A stretch of 64,000 nt of DNA from CAG-826 sp964583155. GTDB taxonomy: Bacteria > Bacillota_I > Bacilli_A > RFN20 > CAG-826. The notes under the pieces were generated by a model. It saw only the letters and a list, made by a program, of their open reading frames with translations, had not been told where the DNA came from and searched no databases. Positions within the stretch are counted from its first letter, which is position 1, and the number at the start of each line of letters is the position of its first letter. Positions 62,696 to 64,000 of this stretch are shown one piece after another. The DNA lies in assembly GCA_964583155.1 (NCBI GenBank), contig CAZOUY010000003.1:62001-126000 (forward strand), written 5' to 3'. The translations under genes were made by a program, and so were the position numbers.

Positions 62696-64000
62696 ATGAA
62701 AAACAAGACAAAAAAGGAAAAAGTGACAAAAAAGAATCAGAGTAAATATTTTTTGACACGCTTTAAACCGGATATAAGTGTCGGACTTCTTTCAGAGCAG
62801 GTCGATTCTCGTGAACAAGATGGCCTCGTTAATCAATCGAAGCGTAATTACTCTAAGAGTTATCGTGAGATTTTTAAAGAGAATTTAGTAAGCTTATTTA
62901 ACATCATCCTGATTGTTATTGCGATTTTATTGATATGGGTCAAAGAATATGGCTCGCTTTTATTTTTAGTTGTGTTATTTGCAAATGTCGCTATTGGTAT
63001 ATATCAAGATATCAGAGCGAAAAAAACGATTGATCGTCTGCGGATTATTACCGCTCCGAATGCGGAAGTGATTCGAGATGCACATGAGACGACCATTCCC
63101 TCAAATAAAATAGTTTTAGATGATATTTTAATTCTTTCCTCCGGCAAACAGATTTCCGCGGACGCTATAGTGCGTAGCGGATCGATTGAGGTTAATGAAT
63201 CTTTATTAACCGGAGAGGCTATTGCCGTGAAAAAGAAAGTAGGCGATTTGGTTTATGCCGGATCATATGTGACCTCCGGCACCGCCATTGTCCAAGTAGA
63301 AAAAGTCGGGGATGATAACTATGCTCAGCAATTGCAGCAAAAGGCCAAGGTTTTAAATAAACCCAAATCCGAATTATTGCGATCTTTAAATTTTATTTTT
63401 CATATTATTAGCTTTATCATTATTCCTTTAGGCATCATCATGGCGGTCGGTAATTATATGCAATTAGCCGGATCTTCCATGACGAATTGGGAAAAGATCG
63501 TTTCCATTGTTTCCAATACTGCTGGCTCTCTAGTAGGAATGATTCCTTCGGGCATGTTTCTTTTGACATCGATGACTCTATATACCGGTGTTATTCGTTT
63601 AGGCAAAAAAAGAACATCGGTGCAAGAGCTATATAGCATTGAAATGTTAGCGAGGGTAGACACCCTTTGTCTTGATAAAACCGGTACGATTACCGATGGG
63701 ACAATGAGCGTTGAGGATGTTCTGGTGTTTGATGAATTTAAAAGCATTGATTTGGACACTATCATGGGCTCATATTTAAAGGCTGTTAACGATTCCAATC
63801 AAACAGCGATCGCTATGATGAAAAAATATCCGCTGAACTCTTCCTTACAGCCCTTAACGATTTTGCCCTTTTCTAGTGAGCGGAAATGCTCGGCTGTGAC
63901 CTTTAAAAGCAAAGGAACTTTTGTTTTAGGAGCCCCGGAGTTTGTTTATAAAGGCAAGGATAAGGAAATTCAAAAAATAGTTCGTCAGTATGTCAGTCGG
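62696..64000 (+). CDS. P-type cation-transporting ATPase (3' end outside the window)
   Basis: 435 codons are visible. A basic 60-residue N-terminus is followed by membrane helices (about 63-105), the actuator domain with LLTGEA (about 171-175), two more helices with GMIPSG in the M4 position, and the phosphorylation site DKTGTITDG (Asp327). The nucleotide-binding domain begins but is cut. The GMIPSG in place of PEGL/CPC suggests a non-heavy-metal type such as the CtpE-like calcium/cation exporters. GAGGTGA precedes the ATG at 62696. Confidence 0.88.
   Translation, partial: MKNKTKKEKVTKKNQSKYFLTRFKPDISVGLLSEQVDSREQDGLVNQSKRNYSKSYREIFKENLVSLFNIILIVIAILLIWVKEYGSLLFLVVLFANVAIGIYQDIRAKKTIDRLRIITAPNAEVIRDAHETTIPSNKIVLDDILILSSGKQISADAIVRSGSIEVNESLLTGEAIAVKKKVGDLVYAGSYVTSGTAIVQVEKVGDDNYAQQLQQKAKVLNKPKSELLRSLNFIFHIISFIIIPLGIIMAVGNYMQLAGSSMTNWEKIVSIVSNTAGSLVGMIPSGMFLLTSMTLYTGVIRLGKKRTSVQELYSIEMLARVDTLCLDKTGTITDGTMSVEDVLVFDEFKSIDLDTIMGSYLKAVNDSNQTAIAMMKKYPLNSSLQPLTILPFSSERKCSAVTFKSKGTFVLGAPEFVYKGKDKEIQKIVRQYVSR

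Overview
This is the origin-proximal part of a low-GC Gram-positive (Bacillota) chromosome. dnaA-dnaN-yaaA-recF-gyrB-gyrA-serS run rightward and rpmH-rnpA-yidC-jag-mnmE run leftward around a DnaA-box cluster at about 50.15-50.35 kb, with a second candidate unwinding element between dnaA and dnaN. TGA is used as a stop (for example at the rplI, tilS-upstream and yidC ends), so this is the standard bacterial code and not the Mycoplasma code. Sporulation-family genes (spoVT, yabP, yabQ, spoIIE, yabG), pyruvate phosphate dikinase, a short ClpA/ClpC-like ATPase and AT-rich spacers point to an anaerobic Bacilli/Erysipelotrichia-like lineage close to the root of the Mollicutes. The exact taxon cannot be fixed from the sequence alone.

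Layout. 1-6.8 kb (minus): rpsF-ssb-rpsR, a terminator, then yybS-gdpP-rplI-dnaB-walJ, the last cut by the window edge. 6.8-11.8 kb (minus): a ClpA/C-like unfoldase, then a DUF3737-malY-tcdA operon. 11.8-26 kb (minus): pth-mfd-spoVT-rqcP-yabP-yabQ-divIC-spoIIE-tilS-ftsH-dusB-lysS, which is the Bacillus subtilis order with some genes missing. 26-33.5 kb (mostly plus): an accessory stretch with an MFS/GPH transporter, a DUF1540 protein, a PAP2 phosphatase, an RsuA-type pseudouridine synthase, and a TetR regulator with a heterodimeric ABC exporter. 33.5-39 kb: a translationally coupled FGGY kinase and alkaline-phosphatase-superfamily enzyme (minus), divergent from ppdK (plus). 39-45.7 kb (minus): mnmE-tatD-rnmV-rsmA-yabG-ispE-glmU, again mostly in Bacillus order. 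45.7-50 kb (minus): rpmH-rnpA-yidC-jag and an unknown two-domain lipoprotein. 50-64 kb (plus except uppP): oriC, the dnaA-gyrA block, a T-box-controlled serS, the SRP RNA, tadA, a small unknown membrane-anchored protein and a truncated P-type ATPase.

How it fits together. Almost every gene is transcribed away from oriC. The core is replication initiation and topology (dnaA, dnaN, recF, gyrBA, dnaB, ssb), translation and tRNA/rRNA modification (lysS, serS, tilS, dusB, mnmE, tadA, rsmA, tcdA, rnmV, rnpA, pth), membrane protein quality control and insertion (ftsH, yidC, SRP RNA) and envelope precursor supply (glmU, ispE, uppP). The sporulation-family genes sit at their Bacillus positions, which suggests an endospore-forming organism or a recent descendant of one.

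I see no mobile element, CRISPR array, prophage, tRNA or rRNA gene. The most notable observations are quinolone-resistance-type residues in both gyrase subunits, a duplicated-domain lipoprotein next to oriC, a perfect TetR-type operator placed just downstream of a -10 box, the coupled kinase/phosphoesterase pair, and altered motifs in GdpP and the Clp ATPase. No obviously new multi-gene system was found.
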